A stretch of 64,000 bases of DNA, taken from assembly GCA_024509875.1 (NCBI GenBank), contig JAMPIV010012155.1, positions 262,903 through 326,902 on the forward strand, written 5' to 3'. Positions within the stretch are counted from its first letter, which is position 1. The number at the start of each line of letters is the position of its first letter. The notes under the pieces are model-generated. The model made no database searches. It saw nothing but the letters and a program-made list of their open reading frames with translations, and was not told where the DNA came from. The position numbers and the translations under genes are program-made. The stretch comes from Oreohelix idahoensis (taxonomy: Eukaryota; Mollusca; Gastropoda; Stylommatophora; Oreohelicidae). Shown one piece after another: positions 22,099-32,412 of the stretch.

Positions 22099-22872
22099 AC
22101 TTACTTACTTAGTCGTTCCCCTTCTACCGTGAGGTGTAGAGGTTTGGAAGAGAGAGTGCCAGACTATTCTATCAGCTGTCTTCTTCCTGGGCTGGTTCCA
22201 TTCTAGTTCTCGGTCCTTCAAAGATTGTCTAATGTTGTCCTCCCAGCGGACTCTGGGTCGTCCTGGAGGTCTGGATCCCTGGCTCTTTGTTTCCCATGCT
22301 TGTCGTGGTAGCCGATCTTCTCCCATTCTGCAGACATGGCCAAACCATCTTAGTTGGGACTGTTCTATTTGGGTCTGCAGCGGGTGGGATTTTAGGCCTT
22401 GACGTATCGTCTGGTTGCGGACCATGTCTCTTCTTGTTACTTCAACCACCTTCCTCAGATATCTCATTTCTGAGGTTTGGATCTGGCTTTTGTGGGTTGT
22501 AGTCATTGCCCATGACTCGCATCCATATGTCAAGACTGGGACATAGGTGGAGCGGTATACAGCCATCTTTGTTTTCTTACCAACCTCTTTCTTGCTGAGG
22601 AATCCTCGATTTATGGCCTGATAAAGTCTCCCAGCCGCTGCTTTTCGAGTGGCCAACTCTTCTTTGATGCCCCCCTTTCGGTCTATAATAGCTCCGAGAT
22701 ATTCAAAGTGGTCGACCTGCTCCAGGACCTGTTCTCCCAACTTAATCTGATGTTTTCTTTCTTCTCGTGATATCACCATGGATTTTGTTTTAGAGCTGCT
22801 TATGACCATCCCTCTCTTCTCCAGGTCTTCCTTCCAGACTTGCAGGTTGGATTGGAGATGTGTCTCTGATTT
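22099..22872 (-). mobile_element. LINE 3' fragment with (TAAG)n tail, copy 1
   Basis: Inserted in the RTE RT region, flanked by the 11-bp duplication GCTGAATACAT (22088-22098 and 22873-22883). Minus-strand coding for the end of an RT and its C-terminus: ISSSKTKSMVIS, HFEYLGAIIDRKGGI, PVLTYGCESWAMT, LRWFGHVCRMGEDRLPRQ, GRPRVRWEDNIRQ, stop after HGRRGTTK. The 3' tail is TAAGTAAGTAAG (CTTA repeats on the plus strand). This is the longest of three copies; the others are 35164-35517 and 36804-37362. Confidence 0.85.
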
Positions 22873-22883
22873 GCTGAATACAT

Positions 22884-23242
22884 TCGAGAACAAATGTCTT
22901 AGAAAACTCATGAACATCAGTTGGAAAGAATTCAAGACTAATCGACAAATAAGAGAAGACTCTAGGCAGAAATATGTCTCCAACTATATAAGGAAAAGAC
23001 GATGGTCATATATCGGTCATGTCCTACGAATGCAGAACAACAGAATATCATTGCAGGCACTCACTTGGGTTCCTGAGGGTAAGAGGAAAAAAGGAAGACC
23101 GAAAGAAACACTCAGAAGAACAATAATAAGAGAAGGAAGAACGTATGGATTAAACAATGTGCAAGAGCTAAGAGGAGTGGCGTCACAACGTACAACCTGG
23201 AGAGCACTGGTTTCTGCCTTATGCGCCGTGTTTGGTGCTTAA
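22884..23242 (+). pseudogene. RTE C-terminus
   Basis: Continuation of the RTE frame after the nested LINE fragment: FENKCLRKLMNISWKEF, RRWSYIGHVLRM, ALTWVPEGKRKKGRPKETL, RTTWRALVSALCAVFGA, stop. The 3' tail is short, TTTATTATTATTA, directly followed by the right-hand target duplication. Confidence 0.85.
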
Positions 23243-23268
23243 AGAATTTATTATTATTAAAGAAGGGA

Positions 23269-23559
23269 CCATAACCTTCTCTTTCAGGGTTTTTATATCA
23301 TACCAATACCCAGAACCAGAACTCCTGGAGAGGCATACTAGTGTGTGAGGTGGAAGCTGTTCACTCTATTACAAGCTCCCTGCCACTTGTACTTCCAGGA
23401 AGTGGGAGAGACTGGTCAATTTTATTGAAGATCTACACGTCAGCACTGTCAACCTTGTCCCAGATAAGTGCATGTACTGGCACTTGAGGACATATCCACA
23501 TCCTGATTCCAATACTTATTAAACATTGTAAAAGAGGGGATGATGTAAAACCCCAACCC
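23269..23559. other. Intron segment between two LINE insertions
   Basis: About 290 bp of host intron separating the RTE target duplication from the next element's target duplication. No feature seen. Confidence 0.6.
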
Positions 23560-23572
23560 ACCCTCTAATAAG

Positions 23573-23824
23573 ATGATAGGAAACTCTTTACAGAGCGATA
23601 CAACAGGAAGCAATCTGATCATCAGAAGAAGTCCCCCCGTCCGACAAGTGTTTCGGCCCTATATACTCCTTTACACTCTAAGGGGGGCGGGCCCACTTGG
23701 GTCATGACTCCCAAGCGTCTCAGCTTCCTGTTGTCTTGCATCGAAAATGAACCCATTTCACTTATGGTAGCAACTTTAAATTCCACAACTCCGCCAGCCG
23801 TGGAGGCAATTGTGAAAGTAACAA
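23573..23824 (-). repeat. 252-bp terminal direct repeat, 3' copy
   Basis: Identical by eye over its whole length to 30875-31126. Contains a C6 run (CCCCCCGTCCGACAAGTG) and a G6CGGGC segment on the plus strand. It is the terminal part of the element's 3' UTR. Confidence 0.9.
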
Positions 23825-24052
23825 GGAGAAGACAAATTATTCCGTTCGTTCCGTCGCACACACTGAGACACCAGCGCGAAGTCAACGAGTCGCCACTGCG
23901 CGTTCCCCACTGGACTTTTGATACTGACACCCCTTATAGTATACACCGCTTGTCGCCCCTGAGTCGCAGCCTGTTCACTAGTCCACCACAAACCTCAGCG
24001 TATTGTGGACTTAGAAAAATTCCTGGTGTTTTCTGTACTGCAGCGTTTATTG

Positions 24053-26412
24053 TTACGATCTCCATTCCCCATTGCGGTTGTTCCACAGCCAGCCTGATGC
24101 CCTTTCGGCAGTTTCACTAAGCCTCTTCAGGGCCCTTGTTTTCGACTGTCCCCTCAGCCCCAACAGTTTCAATAGATCATACACTGATGCAGCCACAAGC
24201 CCTCTTGCGCCCACTTCAACAGCCATGATCCTTGCAGTGAACCCATCGTGTCTCAGATCCGCGGCCAGATCACTATACTTGGCCGCTTTGAACGAATGTT
24301 GCTCATCTAATCTGGATTCAAATGGCACTGTCAGTTCAATCAGTATGACCTGAAGCGTTGCTGCAGAATGAAGCACTATATCCGGCCGTCTCCGCGATTT
24401 TCTGATACTCTCTGGATATGCCCCTCGTCCAGGTAGGTCTACCGCCATCTCCCAATCATTTGCACAATCAAGAAGAGATGGTAAACTGCTACCAGGTTTA
24501 TTCGGTTTGGGGTGTGCTGACTTTCCTGCCCTCAGAAAGTATGTGTTTGCGGTGTCTGGTCGGACTTTGCTAATCGCCTTCATTCTTGCCAGATCTATTG
24601 TCGCAGCAAGCTCATTTAGCACTTCGTTATGGCGCCAAGTGTATCGCCCTTGCCCTAATGACACATTACACGCTGAGAGCACGTGTTCAAGTGTCTGCCT
24701 CCCCTGGCACAGGGGGCACTGCTCATCATCCGACTTTCCCCATTTCACAAGGTTGGTGGCCGACGGCAGCAGGTCATACAGTGATCTGACAACGAAACTG
24801 AGCCTAAGAGGTGCCATATGCCATATATCATTCCATGTCAAGGACCTCTGCAGGGCTCCTTCCCATGTAGTCCATTGGCCTTGTTGGACCTGCTGCACTG
24901 CTTTTTGCAACCTCTTATCATTCTCAGCTTCTCGTATCTCCTGAACTACCATGTCTCTGCGCTCCCTGCTTGATGCCTTGGACCACCAGCGGATGTCTCC
25001 ATGACCAAATCCCCGTCTATTCGTTTGTGTGTATCCGATTACCTCCCTCAGTTTGAGTGACTCTTGGGCAGCATCAACAGCTTCTTCCACTTTCCACTTC
25101 CTTCCCGTTTTCAGTGTGGGCTGAATGGACTTAACCACGTCATCAGCTGACTCGCGTAGCATCATTGCCAGCCTTGCCTTTCCAACTTTTTACTCTTCAA
25201 CAACTGACTTGAAAGGAAGCAGAAGTTTTGACTTTTTGCAGTACAGTGCTACATCTGACAGACCTGGTGGTACTCCTAGCCATTTTCTCATGAACTTGTT
25301 GACCTTCTTCTCTATGGCTTCCACTGTACTTGTGCTTATTTCATATATAAGCAGTGGCCACAGCAACTTTGGTATCAACATGAACTGGAGGCACCACAGT
25401 TTGAACTTCCTTAGGAGTCTGCTTTGGTCTATGATCTGTAGCCCTCTGTCTGCCATTTCTATTGTCTGTTGCACTGCCTTTGAGTCTTTTAATGAGGCAT
25501 CGTACACCCTGCCAAGACTTTTAACAGGTTCCTCAATGACAGTAGGGATTCTTTGGTTGGAAACCGTGAATATGACCTCTGCTATCTTCCCTTTCCTGAC
25601 TGATAGGCTTCTCGACTTCTTGGGTTTGAAGCTCATTCTGCACCAGCTGACTAGTTCATCCAGGCGTGCTAACATCCTCCGGGCCTGATGTTCATCTGAT
25701 GTCAGAATTGTTGTGTCATCCATGAATGCTTTGAGCGGTGGCATGAGACACATTCCACCGAGCTTTGGACCTATAGCCATTCCTTCAGCCGCATTGAGGA
25801 TTACCTGCATAGCCATCACGAATAGTATCGGAGAGATGGTACATCCCATCTCAATTCCAACTTCAAGGCCAATCCACTTCGTTGTGTACTCTCTGGTTGA
25901 AAATCTGACAGCAAACCCTGCGAAATACAGCTTCAGCATTGCTGCAATCTCTTGTGGAACATGATACATTTCTAGGGCCTGCCACAACATCTGGTGTGGA
26001 ACGGATCCATAAGCATTCGCTAAATCCAACCAGATTACATGGAGGTTTGTTCTGTCAGACTTTGCCTTTTGGATTGCTTCCCATATCATTGTGGCATGCT
26101 CTAGACATCCTGGTGTACCTGGGACACCTCCTTTCTGAATGGTAGTGTCAATGTACCCATTTGCCAGGAGGTATGTAGTGAGTCTTTTCGCCATCACTGA
26201 GAAGAATATCTTCCCTTCCACATTGAGTAGTGAGATTGGCCTGAACTGACTGATGTCTGTGGAATTTTGCTCCTTCGGGATGTAGACTCCGTTCGCCTTT
26301 CTCCATTCCTTGCTTACAAGCTGGGTTTTCCACGCACTCTTCAGTAAACGAAGCAGTCGTTTGAGCACCTCAGGGCATCTCTTATACACCACATATGGAA
26401 CACCATTAGGAC
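24053..26412 (-). pseudogene. R2/NeSL-like RT plus restriction-like endonuclease
   Basis: Minus-strand frame interrupted by a single stop near 25190. Order: GVPYVVYKRCPEVLKRLLRL, EWRKANGVYIPKE, FRPISLLNVEGKIF, LDLANAYGSVPH (motif A Asp), GIEMGCTISPILF, AFMDDTTIL (motif C), KSRSLSVRKGK, then the stop. In the same frame: VGKARLAMMLRESADD, CPLCQGRQTLEHVLSAC (CCHC), and RRPDIVLHSA...VILIELTVPFE, the PD...E signature of the restriction-like endonuclease of R2-type LINEs. It ends at the stop at 24053. The upstream reading beyond 26412 belongs to the inserted DNA. Apart from the stop and the insert this half is well preserved. Confidence 0.85.
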
Positions 26413-27039
26413 TGTGGTGAAGTGGGATGTTATAAATATTTATAGGGGACTTAATGTACTGACTGAGATCAGCTGTGAAGGTATCTATATCTATTAAGAG
26501 TAGTGTATTATAGATAACCTTACTTGCTACCACATATCTATATATCTCAGTCAGAATTATTCTGGAATAGTGTGATGACTACGTTATGTGTCTAGGGTAT
26601 GTGTATGATGAAGTGTAAGTCACAACAACAGACAGATAAACAATTTAATTTAATCCACTACTCTTGACAACACTGTGACACTCACATACATATAACACTC
26701 TATGAGAATATCTTAAGGAGTCACTGATAACTTTTCAAATAACAATATGTATTCAAAGGTATATGTGTCCTGATTCAAATACAAAGGAACCAGGAATCAC
26801 AATCAATTTTAATTACAAGTATATGTACAGACTTTATCAATATGAATATTGTAGTGACATATATTATTAAAAATATCCTATGTGTGTCAGTTGTGTAGTG
26901 GTAATATGAGGTAATACTGGTTTTGTTTTGTTCAAGCTCTGTTGGTATTTGTCATCATGACTTCAATAGTTTGTCTTTTGGGACTAGTATTGGAGATGTT
27001 CTCAGTTCCTGATATTAAGACAATTAAATTCCCCTCTGA

Positions 27040-27306
27040 ATGTTATTTTTACAAAGTCATTTCAAGATGAGGGGACATAATGTTGAGCTCAGCTGGCCAA
27101 ATCAGCTTATCTTGCGTGATGGCGGCAGGAAAGGACTCCTCTGCTCGAATTCTCCCCTGGGCTCTGGAGACACCTCACTGATAGCTAAAAAGACCAAGGA
27201 GTATGCTGTCCGACTCTGGATTCAGCACAGCTCTGACCAGGTGCTGCTCAGTACCATCAAGACCACGGTCCCTGTAAACAAGAAGGATGTACCTTCTACT
27301 TCATAA
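27040..27306 (+). CDS. Short unrecognised ORF in the 3.3-kb insert
   Basis: An 88-codon frame; the inner methionine at 27067 (MRGHNVELSWPNQLILRDGG) begins a stretch whose codon composition is less AT-rich than its surroundings and looks protein-like: SLIAKKTKEYAVRLWIQHSS and STIKTTVPVNKKDVPSTS, then stop. I do not recognise a domain. It might be a captured exon (TTATTTTTACAAAG just upstream could be a degraded acceptor) or the end of an element's own gene. Confidence 0.25.
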   Translation: MLFLQSHFKMRGHNVELSWPNQLILRDGGRKGLLCSNSPLGSGDTSLIAKKTKEYAVRLWIQHSSDQVLLSTIKTTVPVNKKDVPSTS

Positions 27307-28384
27307 CTAACTTATACTCTCTTTTTACACTGATCACAATACATCACAAACATTGAGTTCAGAGCGTTAGGCCAACGGTCAGCTTCATCTGAAATACTTT
27401 ATACCAGTATTTACCTCCTTAATGGTTACCACGCCTCTGCACTTCCAGCATTATTTCTTTCTAGTCAATCATCCAGGTGTCAGTGTACTATTTGGCCATT
27501 CCATGCCGTTTTACTTTCCTCCGACACCCTCTGTTCAGGCTGGAGCATTATAGGCTTTATCTCCTGTTTGCCACTGAACTACACATATATATATACAGGC
27601 ATAAATTAACAATTCACATTCAATTTTCATTAAAAGATACTGAATGGTTCAAGCTTACCACAATTCATAGAATAAACACAGATACGTTGATTAGCAATGA
27701 ATTCTGGCACATTTACTGGCACAAATTCCCATCTGCTTATGTTCCAGGCTTTTTATTTAGCAAAAATATGAGCTGGCTTCAACGCACTGTTGCTTTATCA
27801 AGCTTATTTAAACAAGTGGTTTCGAACTAACGCTCCTAAGTGATTATATCAGCGAGTCTGGCCAATCGAGCCACGTTTCGACAAGTGTTTGAAAAAATGT
27901 TACCTTCCTACGTCTCCCTAACAACCAAGATAGTATTTATAGCCCGACCAATCGTGGTTAGTCTTTCATTTGTTGCGCTCCAATCAATTTGGAGTTTACA
28001 TGGTAGGCTATTTCTGTAACGTAAGGTTTTTTCAAACACGTTATAAAAAAATTTTATGAGCAGAAATGATTCCATGTTGTCAGGCATCCCCACTATTTTA
28101 TTTTGGTTATAATTTATTAATTCCTGGACTATTTGCGTAACGTTTTACATATTCTTTGTCAGCAAGCCCTAAGGAACCCAAATATCCAAATTTAAAAGAG
28201 CTACGTGGCTGCGTTCAAAATATGCAATTTCTTCTACCTCCTGTTTCGAAGATGTGCTGTCTGGGTACTGTAATGTTTTCAAACGTAAACCCATCTATTG
28301 TTATCTTTCCTAATAAGCGTTTTTTATGATTTTAAAACCTAACTCTGGGAAGGGTAGTGAATTTATCACTGTCCGTCCGAAAAA

Positions 28385-28600
28385 GTTAGTGCTTGTAGCC
28401 TAACACGCGTGATAGTAGTAATTGTGTATCGCGCGACGCGTGTTGGGGGTGGCATTAATAGCGAGACGCGTGTTTAACCTGTAGCACGCTGCCGGCGAGA
28501 TATCTCGACGAACGCAACCTATGTTCTGCCAGCTGGAGTCGAGATATCTCGCCTTGCGGCTGTCATCGTTTCTAGCACATGACTTGTGTACACGTGATTT
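28385..28600. repeat. GC-rich island with paired palindromes
   Basis: Several GACGCGTG and ACGCGTG motifs (28404-28475) precede TTAACCTGTAGCACGC and two copies of the palindrome CGAGATATCTCG (about 28497-28508 and 28540-28551). GGCGAGATATCTCGAC and GTCGAGATATCTCGCC form a perfect 16-bp inverted repeat. TTAA plus this motif recalls some piggyBac-like termini, but no second TTAA end is established. Confidence 0.4.
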
Positions 28601-29747
28601 TCAGCCCCGGATGTTAAGTTAAAATTTTATTTGCAAGAGAGTTAGCTTCCGTTTCCGATCTTAAAAAAAGTGATGGGTGTATCCGCGTTTATTTTTTGTA
28701 AATTTTTTAAATCGAAATGAATCGGCATCAGACGCGCGGCCATTTCGCTCTAATTTTATTGCATTCTGACGCCATGCGGTGGGGATGAAATTTTTGTCTT
28801 TATAAGCGCTGAAATCGGTTCTCATAATATGTTTGATGGCTGAGATGGAAACGAAAGTAAAATGGCCTTTCAAGTATGTATAATTTTCGGGGTTAGGATT
28901 AGGAATATCGGAAAAAAGAAAAAAAAAAATATAGGATTACGGCCGAATGTCACGGCTGGCTAGGGAGTTTGTTGCTTTGCTACTGATGATGGGTGTAACG
29001 AAAAGATCGTCATTTGATTTGTATTGCTCTATTGGTCAAATGACTTTCATTGAGATGCAAGGGATATGGACGCTTCGTTCGTTGGTCATTTTTTTAATTT
29101 TTTTTTTTAATTTTGAAATTAAAAAAAACATTTTTTTTAATTTTTTTCGTTTTTTTCATCTTTCCTTTCCTCTCTTCCTATCACATCTAACATGTACACA
29201 AACAAATTTTATATCATCAGATTCACCATTCATTTATTTACATAAATTCCAAAAATGATAGCAGTTGACCAAGAAACACAAAAACTATAGACATTACAAG
29301 TCGCCCACTATAAAAACGGGGGGTTGCGAAAAAGAATGCAGCTGTAGGGCAAGTTTTCTGAAATTTTATGCAGCGTGCTTTTTGCATGCGTTCGGCTTTA
29401 TTCGCCCCTCTCTCTTTCTATTTGAGTCCATCTGTTCGTTCGTTTTGGTAACGCAGTATAATTAATGTTAGGATTAATTTAGGTCATTACGCAGTCTGCC
29501 TCTCAATGTTTTTCCAAGAAATACAGCACACGTTTCATTGAAGAAAGCGGGTATAATACAGTAAGCTTTTACTATCAACGTGAAAGCGTTACAATTTGCA
29601 GACGAAGCAGAAAACAAGGGGGATTTCGAGTACCTTCTTTGTGACAGCACTGTTATTTTACCATTGCTCTTTTCTTTATTAATTTTATTTGTTAGGCTTC
29701 ATATTTACCTAATAATTTATATATGTGGATTAGAATATTCCACGACA

Positions 29748-30155
29748 AGGACCTGGAGCTGACTTGCATCGAGCTTTCTGGACAATGCTTTCTACCTCTT
29801 GCACCGTTGGGGGCTTGGTGTTAAATTCAGCTCCTGGCTTACTCGGCCATTTAAGGCCTGCCATGCTGCTGAGCGGCTCATCTTTGCGACCATCTGAATA
29901 TGTCATTCCAAGGTGTTCTTCCAGGTCTTCTTTCCTGATGTTTAGCGTACCCGACCGTGGCTGCTCAAACAGTTCTTTGGCAAACTTGAAGGGCTCCCTG
30001 AAGAATCTTTCCCTATCCATTCGAGTCTTCCTTTTCTTCCTGCACAACCTTTCTGCTCTACAAAGGGCATTATGTTGGCCTTTCAGGTGCTCCCAAACCT
30101 GTCGTAACCCTTCCTTCTCTGCGGCAACTGCGTTTTTTGAACAGTTTTCGGGCAT
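29748..30155 (-). pseudogene. R2/NeSL-like linker region before RT
   Basis: Minus-strand frame with GLRQVWEHLKGQHNALCRAE, RERFFREPFKFAKELFEQPR, EDLEEHLGMTYSDGR and VQEVESIVQKARCKSAPGP, the segment that precedes RT finger motif 0 in this LINE group. The insert at 29747 cuts it directly before NGVPY. It is out of frame with the zinc-finger part (30185-30673) because of a frameshift near 30160-30185. Confidence 0.75.
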
Positions 30156-30184
30156 GCTTCTTCTGTTTTCTGATTTCTTCTATT

Positions 30185-30673
30185 TTAATTTGTCTTCTGC
30201 TTTTTTCGTGGTGGGTTACTTTCCCTTGCCTCCCTCACTCCGAACACTTTGCGACAGTGCAGATATATTATGTCGCCGAAGATTTCCAGCTTCTTCTCCA
30301 AAGTTATCTGCTTCAGGTTGTTATCCAACTCTTTTGCCAAGGCTTCGTCCAGCTGTTCCCAAAGCCCTTTTGCACTGGCGGGTGGAAACTTGATTGCATC
30401 TCTCTTCCCGTCCAAGAAGTGTGTGAGATCATCATCAGGCAGATCAACTTGAATGTACTCAGCACTGTGGATTGACTCCTGGCTGCGTTCTTCTAACGTC
30501 TTATCCGTCGAGACAGAGCGCTGTTGATCTCCCCCTGATGACCTCCCACACCCCTTTTTCGTTCTGTGGATTTTCATTCCTCTCTGAGTAGAGAATTCCC
30601 TACCACAGGCACATGGAAACTCCAGCCATTGTTCAGAGCTCGAAGTCCGTGTAACGGGTCTGGTCGATTCCAA
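30185..30673 (-). pseudogene. R2/NeSL-like N-terminal zinc-finger part
   Basis: Minus-strand start at 30673, about 200 bp inside the 5' direct repeat. Residues about 19-42 carry a zinc finger (CACGREFSTQRGMKIHRTKKGC), of the kind used for target recognition at the N-terminus of R2/NeSL LINEs. Then come acidic/Gln-rich linker and a helix-rich region (DNNLKQITLEKKLEIFGDIIY) ending in a basic run and a stop at 30185. The frame then shifts into 29748-30155. Confidence 0.75.
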
Positions 30674-30874
30674 TGAGGCGCCTGTGGATTCATCATTCTC
30701 TCCCCCCTTTCGGTGAATCCTGGGGGCATCTATCGTTTTGGGGTTCTATAGCAATTGAATACAGCTTACGGGGTGCTAACCCGGTCAGCCGGTTTCTAGT
30801 CTTTCCCAGTGTCATCTGTCTTTCCAGAAGTCAATCGGTCTTTTCCCGATTGTCACTGGTTTGACCATGTAACT

Positions 30875-31126
30875 ATGATAGGAAACTCTTTACAGAGCGA
30901 TACAACAGGAAGCAATCTGATCATCAGAAGAAGTCCCCCCGTCCGACAAGTGTTTCGGCCCTATATACTCCTTTACACTCTAAGGGGGGCGGGCCCACTT
31001 GGGTCATGACTCCCAAGCGTCTCAGCTTCCTGTTGTCTTGCATCGAAAATGAACCCATTTCACTTATGGTAGCAACTTTAAATTCCACAACTCCGCCAGC
31101 CGTGGAGGCAATTGTGAAAGTAACAA
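30875..31126 (-). repeat. 252-bp terminal direct repeat, 5' copy
   Basis: Same orientation and length as 23573-23824 and identical by eye. It lies at the 5' end of the LINE, upstream of its first ORF, where a true non-LTR element would carry unrelated leader sequence. Confidence 0.9.
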
Positions 31127-31132
31127 TATAAT

Positions 31133-31373
31133 ATTAGACGCCGAAAGAAAAACATCAGGAATGTGTATATTTCGATGGATAGTACCATGTTATGTTAAAT
31201 TATAGAATAAAAGATACACCAGAGTATCTAGTGGTGTAGATATTTTCCTATAACTGACCTCGAAACCCTCGAATCGGTCGGTTGGATCGGAGGGTTGATC
31301 AGTGAGTTAACAATTCACTATCGTAAAACAAGCTATTGTTACCGAAACAGAACCAGGCTCGACAGTAAACATG
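31133..31373 (+). mobile_element. RTE LINE 5' UTR fragment joined to the other LINE
   Basis: Plus-oriented match to the RTE leader seen inverted at 20895-21126, running from TTAGACGCCGAAAG to the RTE start region (CAGTAAACATGAC). It ends exactly at the right target duplication, so it was part of the same insertion event as the R2/NeSL-like LINE. About 6 filler bases (31127-31132) separate it from the 252-bp repeat. Confidence 0.75.
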
Positions 31374-31384
31374 ACCCTCTAATA

Positions 31385-32412
31385 CTCAGTGTTAATATAA
31401 GATAGTGGGGATACACACACCTTATTAGAGTTAGCATTATTAGTAATAGACAGAATGTCTACTTTATGCCTTTAATTGATGCACTTAATCACATTGCTTT
31501 GATTGATTTGACAGTCCTGTTCCAGAAAAATTAGGTTCAGGACAATAAAAATTGTAAAATATTATTACCTAAATTTAACCACAGTCTTATTTAGGGTTCT
31601 TGTTATACACACAAGTGTATTGGTGTCATCGTGTTATGACGTGTTAATTTTACTAGCTAGTCTTTATCTAATACTATTTTCTACTTAATGGTAGCGCTGT
31701 TAGCGCTTAAGTAGTAGGAGTAGGCCCTCCGGTCACACCACCCTCATCCAAACACACACTCTTTCAGTTATATTAGGACGGGTTATAATCTATTAGTCTG
31801 GAATATCATTGAGTAACATGTACATAATGTAATCAGTAAATGTAATTATTTTTGTGACAGGTAAATTATACATGATCGAAACAATAAGTGTAGTGAATTG
31901 TAGTGACAGGTAGATTGTACATGATCTAAACAATTGTTGTGATAGGTAAATTATACATGGTCTAAACAATTGTTGTGACAGGTGAAATCTAATAATTAAC
32001 TGTAGCAAATTGTGGCAACAAGTAAATGTTAACAGGTAAAATGTTTACAAGTAAAAATTTTACAAGTAAAATGTTTACAGTAAAATGTATGTAGTTGAAA
32101 TGTTTTCACCAGTCAGTTAAAAATTGTGAAGATAACAACTCTCAGTAACATAGTCAGTAGGAGCATTGTGGAAACTTTAATAACTGGTTAAGATATTTCT
32201 GTAAAAATAACTCTCCAAAAACTTGATTGATACAACAAAAACTTTCATACAACAAAATCTTGATTGATACAACGAAAACTCTGATACAAAAAAAACTAAA
32301 GACAACACCACACAAACACTTACTTTCAAGCTGTCTGGACTGACTTTCACAACTGACTTAAGTCTGACTCAGTCATTGTTTGTTTCTGGAAACACATACA
32401 GCTTTTGTGGCC
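31385..32412. repeat. Intron with degenerate short repeats
   Basis: About 1 kb without coding potential. 31850-32000 holds four imperfect copies of GACAGGTAAATTATACATGA with CTAAACAATTGTTGT. 32030-32100 holds short GTAAAATGTTTACAA repeats. The rest is unremarkable. Confidence 0.6.

Larger units (their letters stand above)
10592..23257. mobile_element. RTE-type LINE with inverted 5' half (twin-primed), carrying nested insertions
   Basis: One insertion flanked by an 11-bp duplication, TAAAGAAGGGA, at 10581-10591 and 23258-23268. The left part (10592-12047 plus 20644 to about 21180) is the 5' UTR and endonuclease half on the minus strand. The right part (about 21181-22098 plus 22884-23257) is the RT half on the plus strand. 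The inverted half stops at codons for NNWRGIS and the plus half begins ISLLSVPGK, so the two halves meet at the same point of the protein, overlapping by about two codons. Without the nested elements the LINE is about 3.3 kb, a full-length RTE size. This is the product expected of twin priming. Nested inside are the Gmr1 element (12053-20638) and a LINE fragment (22099-22872). Confidence 0.85.
26413..29747. mobile_element. Unidentified 3.3-kb insertion with TG...CA ends
   Basis: Splits the LINE at its SAPGP/NGVPY junction. The 5-bp duplication is AGGAC (26408-26412 and 29748-29752). Ends are TGTGGTGAAG...TTCCACGACA; the first about 10 bp of each end are weakly inverted repeats (TGTGGTGAA / TGTCGTGGAA). 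No internal LTR copy, integrase, RT or transposase was recognised. The interior is AT-rich, with one short ORF (27040-27306), a GC-rich island with palindromes (about 28385-28600) and T/A homopolymers (29088-29150). It could be a non-autonomous LTR-type element, a large solo LTR or a DNA transposon with 5-bp duplications. Confidence 0.6.
23571..31373 (-). mobile_element. R2/NeSL-group LINE with terminal direct repeats and chimeric 5' end
   Basis: Flanked by an 11-bp duplication ACCCTCTAATA (23560-23570 and 31374-31384). In minus-strand order: 31373-31133 RTE leader in antisense, 31126-30875 a 252-bp repeat, a short leader, an N-terminal zinc-finger ORF, a broken linker, the 3.3-kb insert, RT, a CCHC motif, a restriction-like endonuclease, 3' UTR, then the second 252-bp repeat. 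There is no poly(A). The zinc finger, single long ORF and C-terminal endonuclease place it in the R2/NeSL/HERO/Utopia group; the exact clade is not resolved. Confidence 0.82.

Noticed and set aside
24072..24944. Plus-strand ORFs of 93-145 codons
   Set aside because: Antisense shadows of the R2/NeSL-like endonuclease and RT frame.
23571..31126. Classifying the repeat-ended LINE as a Penelope-like element
   Set aside because: It has a restriction-like endonuclease with CCHC motif and an N-terminal zinc finger, and no GIY-YIG domain was seen.
23571..31126. Classifying the repeat-ended LINE as an LTR retrotransposon
   Set aside because: No protease, RNase H, integrase or primer site, and the target duplication is 11 bp, as for LINEs.
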